Assembly: GCF_024436415.1 (NCBI RefSeq)
Contig: NZ_JAFMZQ010000001.1
Coordinates: 1,550,001 to 1,614,000 of the forward strand
Length of the DNA stretch: 64,000 nt
Direction: 5' to 3'
Source of the DNA: Pedobacter deserti
GTDB taxonomy: Bacteria > Bacteroidota > Bacteroidia > Sphingobacteriales > Sphingobacteriaceae
Below, one piece after another: positions 16,087-24,981 of this stretch (position 1 is its first letter; each line of letters starts with the position of its first letter). Made by a program: the position numbers and the translations under genes. The notes beneath the pieces were generated by a model. The model made no database searches. It was not told the DNA's origin and saw nothing but the letters and a program-made list of their open reading frames with translations.

Positions 16087-16094
16087 TACTTTTG
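16087..16094 (+). promoter_or_regulatory. -7 promoter element for the ZU5 lipoprotein
   Basis: TACTTTTG matches TAnnTTTG and lies 45 bp before the ATG at 16139. No clear TTTG -33 box is seen at the right distance, so activation by a regulator bound upstream (repeat at 16025-16042) is plausible. Confidence 0.5.
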
Positions 16095-16138
16095 ACCCAA
16101 TCGATGATTTAATAAAAACCATAGCAATAGACGATTAC

Positions 16139-17398
16139 ATGAAAAAATTAAGTGCATACCTGATAGGTGTTTTGTGTATGGCCAGCCTGCCGGCTTGCAA
16201 AAAGGACAAAGAGAAACGAGGAGATGAAGAAAATCCCGTGGTGGCGGCATTAGTCCGCCCCAAAGGGAGCTCGATGGGTACGGCAGTGACGGGGCGTGTA
16301 GGCCCGGAAGGAGGAGCACTCGCTTCTCCAGCATGCAATGTGGCCATTAATATTCCCGCTGGTGCCTTGAAAGAGTATGTGACCATCGGGATTGAGCCCA
16401 TTACAACAACCAATATCGCTGGCGTGGGCCAGTCATTCAGGTTGACACCGCATGACGTACAGTTTGAAAAACCTGTTTCGGTGACTTATGCATATGATGC
16501 GGATTCTGTGGCCATGGTTGAGACCTTCGGGTTTGCCTATCAGATGGCCAGTGGGGTGTGGAAGTTTGTAGGCACCAGCAGTTATGACGTCCAATTGGGC
16601 ACAGTAACTTTTAAAACCAAGCATTTCAGCGACTGGTCTGTAATGAACCGGGTTTCTCTTTCTCCACTGAATGCCAGTCTGGAACCTGGAGATAGACAGG
16701 TCATTAAGGCGTTCATTTATACAGAATCGAAATACGAAGACCTGCTGGAACCGCTTACGGGTAAACCGGGAACTGAGCCTGGCTATCCGGTCGGCACACC
16801 CGTTCCACTTCCTTCCAGATACATTAAATCCTGGAATCTGACTGGACCTGGAAACATCATTAGCTCGAACGGCAATACGATTACTTACCAGGCACCCGCA
16901 TCGGTGAACGGCTTTTCCAATGCGACGGTAAGTCTGGCCCTGAGCGCACCTATGACAGGTACATTTTTATTGTTGTCCAACATCGAAATTATGGGCGATG
17001 GATGGGCGGAGCTGACTATAGGCGGTTCTGCCTATACTAAATTCCCGGTCACACCTGCCGTAAAATCGGGGCAGCGGTATCTTTTATCAAATCCTGAAGC
17101 CGAGGGTGGTGGTCAGTTTTTACTGACCTGGAATGGTGGCGTAGGTACTTATGCTTATGATCTAACTGCTACCGGAAACAAGTTTCATTTTCTGATGGGT
17201 CACGGAGGGTATACCAGTGCCTATGTAGATCCTTTGCTGGCAGACCTCGTTCCAAGTGGGGGAAGTATCAACATTACAAAAATGGACAATAAATGGGTGG
17301 AAGGTAATTTTACCGTTCCAAATGCTGGAATCGGGCCTATGCTGATTCAGACGACCCACATCAGTGGGCGCTTCAGAGCCAGAGTATATATTCCTTAG
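16139..17398 (+). CDS. ZU5-domain lipoprotein
   Basis: The 419-aa protein has a lipoprotein signal with lipobox LPAC (Cys20), followed by a charged KKDKEKRGDEE spacer. Residues about 50-100 (VGPEGGALASPACNVAINIP, then AGALKEYVTIGIEPI) form a ZU5 module. Downstream are TPHDVQFEKPVSVTYAYD and a further beta-rich Ig-like region after residue 175. ZU5 proteins in Bacteroidota are surface or periplasmic and mostly uncharacterised. It is divergent from the split-kinase operon with 146 bp between starts and shares the candidate operator, so it may be a target or accessory of that system. A strong terminator follows. Confidence 0.8.
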   Translation: MKKLSAYLIGVLCMASLPACKKDKEKRGDEENPVVAALVRPKGSSMGTAVTGRVGPEGGALASPACNVAINIPAGALKEYVTIGIEPITTTNIAGVGQSFRLTPHDVQFEKPVSVTYAYDADSVAMVETFGFAYQMASGVWKFVGTSSYDVQLGTVTFKTKHFSDWSVMNRVSLSPLNASLEPGDRQVIKAFIYTESKYEDLLEPLTGKPGTEPGYPVGTPVPLPSRYIKSWNLTGPGNIISSNGNTITYQAPASVNGFSNATVSLALSAPMTGTFLLLSNIEIMGDGWAELTIGGSAYTKFPVTPAVKSGQRYLLSNPEAEGGGQFLLTWNGGVGTYAYDLTATGNKFHFLMGHGGYTSAYVDPLLADLVPSGGSINITKMDNKWVEGNFTVPNAGIGPMLIQTTHISGRFRARVYIP

Positions 17399-17410
17399 CG
17401 TTTGAATGCA

Positions 17411-17440
17411 AAAAAGCCTTAGAGAAATCTAAGGCTTTTT
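17411..17440. terminator. Bidirectional terminator between lipoprotein gene and tRNA-Phe
   Basis: A 13-bp perfect stem (AAAAAGCCTTAGA / TCTAAGGCTTTTT) with a GAAA loop has T-runs on both strands. It ends the lipoprotein transcript on the plus strand and the tRNA-Phe transcript on the minus strand. Confidence 0.85.
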
Positions 17441-17442
17441 TG

Positions 17443-17515
17443 TGGTGTGGGCCGGGATCGAACCGGCGACACATGGATTTTCAGTCCATTGCTCTACCGA
17501 CTGAGCTACCGCACC
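17443..17515 (-). tRNA. tRNA-Phe (GAA)
   Basis: A complete 73-nt cloverleaf is readable on the minus strand: acceptor GGTGCGG/CCACACC, D arm GCTC/GAGC, anticodon stem-loop ATGGA-CTGAAAA-TCCAT (anticodon GAA) and T arm GCCGG-TTCGATC-CCGGC. The discriminator is A, and CCA is not encoded. The acceptor stem has a C5-A68 mismatch, which is unusual. The gene stands alone with its own promoter. Confidence 0.95.
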
Positions 17516-17560
17516 ATCTGTGAACTTCAAGAAGTATCACATTCCCTCGGTTGGGGAGTG

Positions 17561-17590
17561 CAAATGTAGCTTCTTTTTTTGAATGTCAAA
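17561..17590 (-). promoter_or_regulatory. Promoter of tRNA-Phe
   Basis: On the minus strand TTTG (17590-17587), an 18-bp spacer and TACATTTG (17568-17561) match the Bacteroidota consensus exactly. Transcription would start near 17554, about 39 nt before the mature tRNA. Confidence 0.8.
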
Positions 17591-17603
17591 ATGTTTTTTG
17601 AAA

Positions 17604-18956
17604 TTAATATACGGTCTTGCCTTCACCAGAGGCGTAAGCTGCTGATATTACGGAACTTTGACCTGAAGGAAATTTCAGCGTAAAACAGGTGCCTTCACCC
17701 GGCCGACTGCTGAAGCTAATTTTGCCGCCTTGCATTTCCGTAAATTCCCAGCATAACAAGAGCCCCAGTCCCACACCCTTCTCCTTATTTGTGCCATAGG
17801 CCGACTGCGTTTCCAGCGAAAACAACTTTTCCTGCTTATCCTCCGAAATGCCTATTCCGTTGTCCCTAACCATCAACTTGGTGAACCCCTCTCCAACCTC
17901 ACTAAAAATGCTGATGTCACCGCCGGTATGTGTAAATTTTATCGCGTTGTTCACCAGATTGCGTATAATAAGGCTAAACATATCCGGGTCTGCAACGATA
18001 CTCGCGTCTGGTGCTGTCAGGTTACGGATGGTAATCATCTTTTCCAGAGCAGCCGCACGCTGCACTTTTAAACATCCCTCCACAGATTCGTTGAGGTTTA
18101 GTTCCTGCAGATTTACCGTAACGCCTCCCTCCATTTGCGATTTTGTCCAGTTAAGCAGGTTAAACAACATTACCTGAGTATTTTTCGTTTCCCGCAGCAG
18201 ACTCTTCTTAATTGCTTTCTCTTCTTGTTCCGACAGATTATAATCGATCAGTATTTCCAGAAAACTTTGTATCGAATTCAGGGGAGATCGTAAGTCGTGC
18301 GACAAAATGGACAAAAGCCTCGTCTTGGCGTCGTTTGCTTGTTTCAATGCCTTGGAGGCCTTGAGCACTTTAGCCTTCTCTGTTTCGTGGCTTCTGATGA
18401 GGTAAGCCATCACTACGCCGATGCAGACAATTACGGCAATGTATGTTGTTAAAATGTCGATGAAATAGCTTGCCCGTCCCTCGTAACTTTCGCTGATCAG
18501 CTGCGGATTTGAGTACTCCGATATCACCAGGGCAGAAACCACAGCAGCGTTAAAAACCACCCAGAACTTATACTGACCGGAAGGCATCAGCGAGATCGTG
18601 AAGACCATCAGCACGACAAAAAGGAGCAGGGTAGGGCCCTGTGCCCCCGAATTGATATAATAGTTCATCGCCAGAACGCTGGCCATAGAAAAGGTAAAAA
18701 TGGCAACGCTGGCCTTCAGGTTTCCGAAGTACCGCGAATTAACGAACAGTAAGGCCACTAAAATAAACGCTGCCGAGAGTACATAGCCGGCATAGGGAAC
18801 GCCTATAAAAAGATTAAAAAATATGGCTGCGGGGATGAGCAGTAGCGCAATAATGCTCACCTCATGGAAAATCCTTGCCTGGAGGATGGTCTGATCAGGA
18901 CTACCAATCAACCGGTCATGAAGCCGCCTCAACCTATTAATTGCCGAATTCCACAT
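17604..18956 (-). CDS. Orphan membrane histidine kinase
   Basis: The 450-aa protein has six predicted transmembrane helices (about 28-200) with short loops and no periplasmic domain, then a short coiled coil and a HisKA domain with H-box LLSILSHDLRSPLNS. A complete HATPase follows: N-box RNLVNNAIKFTH, G1 VRDNGIGIS and G2 GVGLGLLLC. All catalytic motifs are intact, unlike the pair at 12.1-16.0 kb. No response regulator lies beside it, so its partner is unknown. The membrane-embedded input suggests an intramembrane or small-molecule signal. Confidence 0.9.
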   Translation of the reverse strand: MWNSAINRLRRLHDRLIGSPDQTILQARIFHEVSIIALLLIPAAIFFNLFIGVPYAGYVLSAAFILVALLFVNSRYFGNLKASVAIFTFSMASVLAMNYYINSGAQGPTLLLFVVLMVFTISLMPSGQYKFWVVFNAAVVSALVISEYSNPQLISESYEGRASYFIDILTTYIAVIVCIGVVMAYLIRSHETEKAKVLKASKALKQANDAKTRLLSILSHDLRSPLNSIQSFLEILIDYNLSEQEEKAIKKSLLRETKNTQVMLFNLLNWTKSQMEGGVTVNLQELNLNESVEGCLKVQRAAALEKMITIRNLTAPDASIVADPDMFSLIIRNLVNNAIKFTHTGGDISIFSEVGEGFTKLMVRDNGIGISEDKQEKLFSLETQSAYGTNKEKGVGLGLLLCWEFTEMQGGKISFSSRPGEGTCFTLKFPSGQSSVISAAYASGEGKTVY

Positions 18957-19117
18957 TGCCTCAATATACGAAATGAAAGCCGAATAAGTTCACCATAGAC
19001 TGTTATTTTCTAAAAGTATGCCGGCAAGCATGAAGAGGCTGCGAAAAAAATATAATTGGCGATTTGGATTAATTCTAAATAATTTCAATCTTTGCATACC
19101 GCGTTAGCGTGTACAAT

Positions 19118-19483
19118 ATGCAGGAACTAGACTTACCACAAGGATTCAATTTTACAGAAGTATTCTCTACACCCGCAGGAGCTGTGTATCAGTCGGACGC
19201 AGAGCGTTGCTGGTATATTGATTTTGGTGGAAAGCTGGCCCGGTTTGATTACCGTAATCTGTTGAAATTAAAGAAAGCTGTTTATCAGATTGATATAGAG
19301 CACCTGTTATTAACCACAGATAAAACCCCTGATCTTGAGATCATTTTTATTTGCGCGTGCGACCACTGCTATGTACTGTCCTTAATCCAGATCATTAATC
19401 TGAAAGACCTTCTTCAGGGAACCTTCGCTATGCTGGAGCTTAATCACATCATCTTCGACAGGCTGCACAGGATAGTTGCCTGA
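19118..19483 (+). CDS. Conserved hypothetical small cytoplasmic protein
   Basis: The 121-aa protein from ATG 19118 (a GTG nine bases earlier is also possible) has no signal peptide or membrane helix. It contains FSTPAGAVYQSDAERCWYIDFGG, FDYRNLLKLKKAVYQID and an ICACDHCYVLS segment with three closely spaced Cys that could bind metal. An imperfect promoter (TTTG then AATCTTTG at 19089-19096) lies upstream. It precedes ferritin by 99 bp but has its own context. Family not recognised with confidence. Confidence 0.65.
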   Translation: MQELDLPQGFNFTEVFSTPAGAVYQSDAERCWYIDFGGKLARFDYRNLLKLKKAVYQIDIEHLLLTTDKTPDLEIIFICACDHCYVLSLIQIINLKDLLQGTFAMLELNHIIFDRLHRIVA

Positions 19484-19545
19484 TTAGCTTAGAATTAGAA
19501 TCTTTCCATATTGCGTTAATATTCTTTCTGGTCGTATTATAGCAT

Positions 19546-19553
19546 TACTTTTG
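19546..19553 (+). promoter_or_regulatory. -7 promoter element for ferritin
   Basis: TACTTTTG fits TAnnTTTG, with a TTTC at 19524-19527 in place of the -33 TTTG. The start codon is 30 bp downstream of the box. Confidence 0.5.
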
Positions 19554-19582
19554 ATGTAGTAATACCACAAAGTAGAAAGAAC

Positions 19583-20113
19583 ATGAAAGATATAATCCGC
19601 GCAAAGTGCTTAATTTCATCAGATGTAGAAGCACTTATCAACCAGCAAATAAAAAAGGAAGCGCATTCATCGGCGATTTACCTCTCTATGGCATCGTGGT
19701 GCAACCGCAACGGCTACGACTATTCGGCCGACTACTTCTTTAAGCAGGCCGAAGAGGAGCGCATGCATCAGCTTAAGTTTTATAAATATGTACTTGATAT
19801 GGGCGGAACGGCTATTTCGCCGGAAATCACCAACATCAGAATAGAATATAATTCATTCCGTGAAGTGTTCGAAGAAGCGCTTGATCAGGAGATCAGCGTA
19901 ACACAATCTATCAAAAATATAGCTGCGCGCTGCCATAAAGAGCAGGACTATGTGACTCTGGAATTCCTTAACTGGTTCTTTAAAGAACAGCGTGAAGAAG
20001 AATACAAGGCCCGCCGTGCCCTGGAGCTTTTCGATGTGATCGGAGAAGAAGGCACCGGAAGATGGCAGATAGACAAGCATGTTGGTCAGATAAAATACGA
20101 CAGCGAAGATTAA
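19583..20113 (+). CDS. Ferritin (non-heme iron storage protein)
   Basis: The 176-aa four-helix protein of the FtnA type oxidises Fe(II) and stores ferric iron in a 24-mer shell in the cytosol. Ferroxidase ligands are visible in QIKKEAHSSAIYLSMASWC (Glu), AEEERMHQLKFYKYV (Glu and His) and FKEQREEEYKARRALELF. Length and motifs match bacterial ferritins, and the Met ligand of bacterioferritin heme is not evident. It is followed directly by an intrinsic terminator and then a tiny Lys/Cys-rich gene. Confidence 0.93.
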   Translation: MKDIIRAKCLISSDVEALINQQIKKEAHSSAIYLSMASWCNRNGYDYSADYFFKQAEEERMHQLKFYKYVLDMGGTAISPEITNIRIEYNSFREVFEEALDQEISVTQSIKNIAARCHKEQDYVTLEFLNWFFKEQREEEYKARRALELFDVIGEEGTGRWQIDKHVGQIKYDSED

Positions 20114-20138
20114 TTAGCCTCCTGTCCCTTAAATTAAT

Positions 20139-20173
20139 AAAGGCACATACGACACAATGTATGTGCCTTTTTT
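20139..20173 (+). terminator. Intrinsic terminator after ferritin
   Basis: A perfect 12-bp stem AAAGGCACATAC (20139-20150) / GTATGTGCCTTT (20159-20170) with an eight-base loop is followed by a seven-T run. Confidence 0.85.
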
Positions 20174-20193
20174 TCGTATGTTCAATAGCGGCT

Positions 20194-20319
20194 ATGTCAA
20201 AAAAGCATAAGGATAAAAAGGACAAAAAAGACAAGAAGGATAAGAAAAAGAAGAAGAAAAAAGTATGCTGCGAAAAGTATCTTAGAGGCAAGCGGTGCGA
20301 TAACTGTCCCTTAGCCTGA
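20194..20319 (+). CDS. 41-aa Lys-rich protein with a Cys4 tail
   Basis: The mini-protein from ATG 20194 has a first half of almost only Lys and Asp (KKDKKDKKDKKKKKKK). Its second half has VCCEKYLRGKRCDNCPLA, four Cys in CC-x8-CxxC spacing that could hold one zinc. The frame is open further upstream through the ferritin terminator, so the ATG at 20194 is the only sensible start. I recall similar short Lys-rich/Cys proteins in Sphingobacteriaceae with no assigned role. Nucleic-acid or ribosome binding is a guess from composition. Confidence 0.55.
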   Translation: MSKKHKDKKDKKDKKDKKKKKKKVCCEKYLRGKRCDNCPLA

Positions 20320-20380
20320 GCATATCACTTCCGGCCTTCTGTTATGGTATTGCTTTTGCTGCGGGCAAAGGTGAATATCA

Positions 20381-20399
20381 TAATTTTGTAGTACTTTTG
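20381..20399 (+). promoter_or_regulatory. Two TAnnTTTG boxes before the 20403 gene
   Basis: TAATTTTG (20381-20388) and TACTTTTG (20392-20399) both match the -7 consensus. The second ends only 3 bp before the ATG at 20403, so if it is used the mRNA would be leaderless or nearly so. Confidence 0.45.
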
Positions 20400-20402
20400 A
20401 AT

Positions 20403-21290
20403 ATGATGAACCAGACCGATATCTTCAGGAAAATAGGAGGAATACTGAATGAACTCCAGGATCAATATGAGTTTTTAGCACAAAATCCCGAACAGCTCAA
20501 TGAACTCGAACTGGAACTATTTCTGGCCAACGCGGATTTTTTGTCGGATCATGTGCAGATCGTCAGGAAGCTTAATCAGAATAAACCAGTAAAGCAACTT
20601 GCCCAAAGGGCAGAGCCTGAAATCGCGGAAGTAATACCGGAGCCGGAGCGTATACCGGTTATTGACGAGCCGCTGGAGCCTGGTCACCCCACCGAAGCGC
20701 CGAAAGACTATGCTTTTTTTGAGCGCCCGGAAGAGCTTGTTAAATTTGTAGCTGAAGAGCCGGCCGCAACCTTTGAGTTTGTGATGACCGACAGACGAGA
20801 ACCGGCCGAAAGCGAAGTTACTGAGCAACCAAAACCAGAACATCATGAGGAAGTTGCGCCCATACAGGAGTATCGTGCCCCGCTCGTAGCCGATAAGCCT
20901 GAAGAAAAGCAGATACCTGAACCCGTAACACACCTTGTTCCAGATAAGCCGGAAGAAAAGATCGTTACTCCTGCACCTACTTTGAACGACCTGTTGTCGG
21001 CAAGATCTGCAAAGGCAGAGAACGAGCGCGATGAACTGGCTAAACCTGCTGTGCAGGATCTGAAAAAGGCTATTACACTTAACGAGAAGCTGCTGTACAT
21101 TAAGGATCTCTTCAACGGCTACAATCTCGCGTACTCTGAGGCCATAGACCTGATCAACAAAATGCCCGACTTTGAAACGGCCGACACCTTTCTCCGGAAA
21201 AACTACGCTGAAAAGAACAACTGGCAGGCCAAGCAATCAACTGTCGATAAATTTTATGAGCTCCTGAATCAGCGTTTTCCCAAAGGATAA
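20403..21290 (+). CDS. Conserved Bacteroidota hypothetical protein
   Basis: The 295-aa soluble protein has an N-terminal helical segment (IFRKIGGILNELQDQYEFLA and ELELELFLANADFL, about 1-60), a long disordered middle rich in Glu/Pro (about 65-195) and a conserved C-terminal helical domain (about 220-295). The C-terminal domain reads LNEKLLYIKDLFNGYNLAYS, IDLINKMPDFETADTFL, then KFYELLNQRFPKG. The ends are the conserved parts in relatives I recall, joined by a variable linker. It is convergent with rodA, with 6 bp between the stops. Function unknown. Confidence 0.7.
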   Translation: MMNQTDIFRKIGGILNELQDQYEFLAQNPEQLNELELELFLANADFLSDHVQIVRKLNQNKPVKQLAQRAEPEIAEVIPEPERIPVIDEPLEPGHPTEAPKDYAFFERPEELVKFVAEEPAATFEFVMTDRREPAESEVTEQPKPEHHEEVAPIQEYRAPLVADKPEEKQIPEPVTHLVPDKPEEKIVTPAPTLNDLLSARSAKAENERDELAKPAVQDLKKAITLNEKLLYIKDLFNGYNLAYSEAIDLINKMPDFETADTFLRKNYAEKNNWQAKQSTVDKFYELLNQRFPKG

Positions 21291-21296
21291 GTGTGA

Positions 21297-22565
21297 TTAA
21301 ATAAAGCCCATCCGGTTCGCGTCAAGCTTAAGGAAAATAAACAACAACACGGTGAAGCTCCAAAGCGATGATCCGCCGTAGCTGATGAATGGTAGAGGAA
21401 TGCCTATTACGGGCACTATCCCTATCGTCATGCCAATATTGATGAATACGTGGAAAAAGAGTATGCTTGCCACACAATAACCGTATACCCGCGAAAAGCT
21501 CGAGCGCTGACGTTCTGCCAGGTTAATGATCCGGAGCAGCAGGAAAGTAAACAGCCCGATCACGACAAAGCATCCTGCAAAACCCCATTCTTCCCCAATG
21601 GTAGAGAAAATAAAGTCGGTGCTTTGCTCCGGTACGTAGCCGTACTTGGTTTGCGTGCCTTGTGTAAAACCACGGCCAGTGAGTTGTCCCGACCCAATTG
21701 CAATCTTAGATTGAATCACATTGTAGCCAACCCCCTTCGGGTCTGTTTTTAAGCCCAGCATGATCTCAATCCGTGTACGCTGATGCTGTTTAAGAACCTT
21801 TTCATAGGCCAGTTTTACCACAAACAGGTAGGCTATCGCAACCACCGTCACGATGATAGCCGAAAACATGGCCTTCTGTTTTCTCCGGTAAGTATATACA
21901 AAAAGGCTTCCCACCACCAGTATAATCGGGATCAACACATTCATCGGGACAAGGAAGTCTGCCACAAACAACACAATCATACCCAGGAAGATGAGCAAAA
22001 AGTAGCCAGATAAGCCCTCGCGGTAAAGCGGAAACATAAAAGACAGAAACACCAGGGCCGATCCGGCGTCGGGCTGCAGCAGTATGAGTATCAAAGGCAG
22101 CAGGATGATCAAGCCGGCAAAAAATATCGACTTAAAGTCGGAAAATTTAGGATTAAACGTACTCACGTAACGGGCCAGCAATAGTGCCGTGCCAAACTTG
22201 GCCAGCTCCGAAGGCTGCAGTCTGAAGCTTCCCAGAGCGATCCAGGCTTGGTTGCCACCAACATTACGCCCGATCAGCAACACCACCACAAGCAACAGTA
22301 AGGTTACGCCATATATGATGGGCGAGAATATGCTGAAGAATTTTGCATCCAGAAGCAATATCGAAAAGCCTATAAGCAGGCCGCTTATGATAAAAATAAG
22401 CTGCTTGCCATAATTTGTACTGAAGTTAAAAATCCCCGGGTCGTCAGTCGCGGTAAAAATGGAGGCATAGATATTTACAAAGCCGATGCTGCACAGCGCT
22501 ATGTAGATCAGGATCGCTACCCAGTCCACATTAAAAAAGAACCTGTTTCCCTGATTATAACTCAT
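21297..22565 (-). CDS. rodA: Rod-shape SEDS glycosyltransferase RodA
   Basis: The 422-aa polytopic inner-membrane protein of the FtsW/RodA/SpoVE family polymerises peptidoglycan during elongation with PBP2. Family signatures are LQPSELAKFGTALLLAR, LQPDAGSALVFLSFMFPL, EQSTDFIFSTIGEEWGF and GIPLPFISYGGSS. Ten transmembrane helices are expected. It is the last gene of mreB-mreC-mreD-mrdA-rodA, and its start overlaps mrdA by 4 bp. Confidence 0.95.
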   Translation of the reverse strand: MSYNQGNRFFFNVDWVAILIYIALCSIGFVNIYASIFTATDDPGIFNFSTNYGKQLIFIISGLLIGFSILLLDAKFFSIFSPIIYGVTLLLLVVVLLIGRNVGGNQAWIALGSFRLQPSELAKFGTALLLARYVSTFNPKFSDFKSIFFAGLIILLPLILILLQPDAGSALVFLSFMFPLYREGLSGYFLLIFLGMIVLFVADFLVPMNVLIPIILVVGSLFVYTYRRKQKAMFSAIIVTVVAIAYLFVVKLAYEKVLKQHQRTRIEIMLGLKTDPKGVGYNVIQSKIAIGSGQLTGRGFTQGTQTKYGYVPEQSTDFIFSTIGEEWGFAGCFVVIGLFTFLLLRIINLAERQRSSFSRVYGYCVASILFFHVFINIGMTIGIVPVIGIPLPFISYGGSSLWSFTVLLFIFLKLDANRMGFI

Positions 22566-24466
22566 CGCTGGTTAGATGCTATTTGCTGTTTCAGTGTATC
22601 CGGGGCGGGGGCTACCTTTTTAACTTTAGGTTTCGGCGGATCCGGCATGACTACTTCCTTCTTCATCCACTCAACTTCCGCGGCACGCCTGCCCGCAATG
22701 GTACCTTTAATATATTTTTCTGTGATATAACTGGCAATAGGAGCGGCGTACTTGCTCCCGTAGCCCGCATTTTCTACAATTACGGCAATGGCAATTTTAG
22801 GATTGTCTCTCGGCGCAAAGCCGATAAATACCGAGTGGTTTTTACCTCTTGGGTTTTGTACTGTTCCCGTCTTTCCGCACATCACGATGTCGTCAATTCT
22901 GGATCCGATAGCCGTACCCCATGGCGCATTCACCGCATCCTGCATACCGTCTATCACCGGCTCAAAATGCCGAGCATCTACGCCGACGTAGTTTTTCTTT
23001 ACGTATTCTTTATTGATCACCCTGTTCTTACCGATACCCTTGATCAGGTGGGGCTTGATAAAGTACCCCCGATTGGCAATTGCTGCCATAATATTTGCCA
23101 TTTGCAGTGGCGTGGCGTCCATCTCCCCCTGTCCAACCGCCAGCGAAATAACTGTAGAATAGCCCCAGTACTTGCTGTACTTACCCGAATAATAAGCCGC
23201 ATCGTACAAGCGTCCGGTGCGCTCCCCGGGCAAGTCGACCCCCAAGCTATCGCCCAGTCCCCATAACATGACTTTCTTGCGCCAATCGTCATAAGCAATC
23301 CGCTGGTTCTTATATTTCCGCTGCGTCAGCTGTCTCTGGAAAACATAGCAGGCATAGGTGTTGCACGAGCGGGCCAGCGCCATGCGCAGGGCCACAGGAC
23401 CGTCATAGTGCTCACATTTAAGCCGGTGACTCCCGGCTTGAAAATAGTGCGGACAAAAAAACGTGGTATTCGGGTCCATAACGCCTTCCTGCAGACCAAT
23501 TAACGCATTCAGCGGCTTAAACGCCGATCCGGGTGAGTAATAACCCCTGATTGGCCTGTTGTTGAACACCCGGTGCGGATTCTTTAATAGCTCCATGTAG
23601 TTGTTGCCCGATTGCCTGCCTACCATTAGGTTCGGGTCGTAACCGGGACTGCTTACAAAGGCCAAAATCTCCCCTGTAGCCGGTTCAATGGCTACAATGC
23701 TGCCAATTTTATTTTGCATCAGCTCTTCACCAAGTTTTTGCAGACTCTTGTCCAGCGAAGAGATCAGTTGCTCACCAGATACCGCTGCGGTGTCAAACTT
23801 ACCCTCCGCATAGCTTCCCTGCGGAACATTGTGTACATCGTAGAGCATGTTCACCACCCCGCGTTCGCCCCGGAGCACATGCTCGTAAGATTTTTCGACG
23901 CCCGACTTACCGATGTAATCGCCCGAGCGGTAATAGCCCTGCGAGGTCTCAATCTCCTTAGGCGTTACCTCTTTCGTATAACCCAGGAAGTGGCTGGCAA
24001 TGCTGTCCGGGTACTGCCGGATGGTTCGGCTCTGCACAAAGAAGCCCGGAAACCTGGAGAGCTGTTCAGACAAAGCCTGATATATTTCCACCGAAAGCTG
24101 CTTTTCAATACTTCCCGGCTGGTATCTTGACAGGCGCCTGGCCTTCCTGAAGTTCCGGCCAAACCTGGCCGTATCCACACCAATAATGCGGCAAAGCGAC
24201 AGGGTATCAAAAGGCTTGACGTCATTAGGTATAGCCATAAGATCGTATACCGGCTCATTCTGCACCAGGATCTTCTCATTGCGGTCCAGAATAACCCCCC
24301 TGGCCGGGAAAGTATAAATCTTCCGAAGCACGTTGCTCTCGGCCGAGAGGAAATACTTATCACTATATACCTGCATATAGAAAAGCGTGCTCAGCAGAAT
24401 CAGGCCCATCAATATGAAGAGGCCCTGAACAACATATTTTCGGTTAAACAGATTCTGATTGTTCAT
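22562..24466 (-). CDS. mrdA: Penicillin-binding protein 2 (elongation transpeptidase)
   Basis: The 634-aa class B PBP has one N-terminal transmembrane helix (about 12-30), a pedestal/dimerisation domain (GVILDRNEKILVQNEP) and a transpeptidase domain. The active-site motifs are YSPGSAFKPL (SxxK), SCNTY (SxN) and CGKTGTVQNP (KTG). It crosslinks the glycan made by RodA. It overlaps rodA by 4 bp and mreD by 1 bp, indicating coupled translation. The C-terminal tail is Lys/Pro-rich. Confidence 0.95.
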   Translation of the reverse strand: MNNQNLFNRKYVVQGLFILMGLILLSTLFYMQVYSDKYFLSAESNVLRKIYTFPARGVILDRNEKILVQNEPVYDLMAIPNDVKPFDTLSLCRIIGVDTARFGRNFRKARRLSRYQPGSIEKQLSVEIYQALSEQLSRFPGFFVQSRTIRQYPDSIASHFLGYTKEVTPKEIETSQGYYRSGDYIGKSGVEKSYEHVLRGERGVVNMLYDVHNVPQGSYAEGKFDTAAVSGEQLISSLDKSLQKLGEELMQNKIGSIVAIEPATGEILAFVSSPGYDPNLMVGRQSGNNYMELLKNPHRVFNNRPIRGYYSPGSAFKPLNALIGLQEGVMDPNTTFFCPHYFQAGSHRLKCEHYDGPVALRMALARSCNTYACYVFQRQLTQRKYKNQRIAYDDWRKKVMLWGLGDSLGVDLPGERTGRLYDAAYYSGKYSKYWGYSTVISLAVGQGEMDATPLQMANIMAAIANRGYFIKPHLIKGIGKNRVINKEYVKKNYVGVDARHFEPVIDGMQDAVNAPWGTAIGSRIDDIVMCGKTGTVQNPRGKNHSVFIGFAPRDNPKIAIAVIVENAGYGSKYAAPIASYITEKYIKGTIAGRRAAEVEWMKKEVVMPDPPKPKVKKVAPAPDTLKQQIASNQR

Positions 24467-24981
24467 CAGCGTGCTTTCCTGTTATAAAATAGAAACTCTA
24501 CCAACACCACCAGGAACAACGTAAGCAGGCCACTCAGCAGGCACCTGAACAGCGTGTACGAAAACTCCGTAAACCTGAAGGTTTCCAGTATAAAAAAAAC
24601 CAGATGGTGTGAAAATACACAAAAGAATGCGTACAGTATAAACCACTTAAAGCCCATGTTGCCCAGCGTAGGCTCAGGCTCGTCAAAACCGTCCCGGCTC
24701 ACTGTCACAGAAATAAACAGGATGCGTACAAAAGCCAGCATCACACAGGCCGCGGCATGCACGCCCAGGGTGTCATAGAAAGCATCCAGCGTGAGACCCG
24801 TCAGAAAGGCCAGAAGGTACAAAAGCAAATTGGGAATACCGAAAGGCAGAAGCAGCAGAATCAGAATATATAGAAAAGGGTTGGCCAGGTTATAAAAACC
24901 CATGTTGCGCAAAAACAGGATCTGTACCAGTATAAGCACAACCCACCTTACTATATTTACCAATATAAGCTTACTGTTCAT
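24466..24981 (-). CDS. mreD: Rod shape-determining protein MreD
   Basis: The 171-aa integral membrane protein has five or so hydrophobic helices and little else. Identification rests on size, topology (FLYILILLLLPFGIPNLLLY, FLTGLTLDAFYDTLG) and position between mreC and mrdA. It bridges MreC and the RodA-PBP2 synthase at the inner membrane. Overlaps mreC by 11 bp. Confidence 0.9.
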   Translation of the reverse strand: MNSKLILVNIVRWVVLILVQILFLRNMGFYNLANPFLYILILLLLPFGIPNLLLYLLAFLTGLTLDAFYDTLGVHAAACVMLAFVRILFISVTVSRDGFDEPEPTLGNMGFKWFILYAFFCVFSHHLVFFILETFRFTEFSYTLFRCLLSGLLTLFLVVLVEFLFYNRKAR

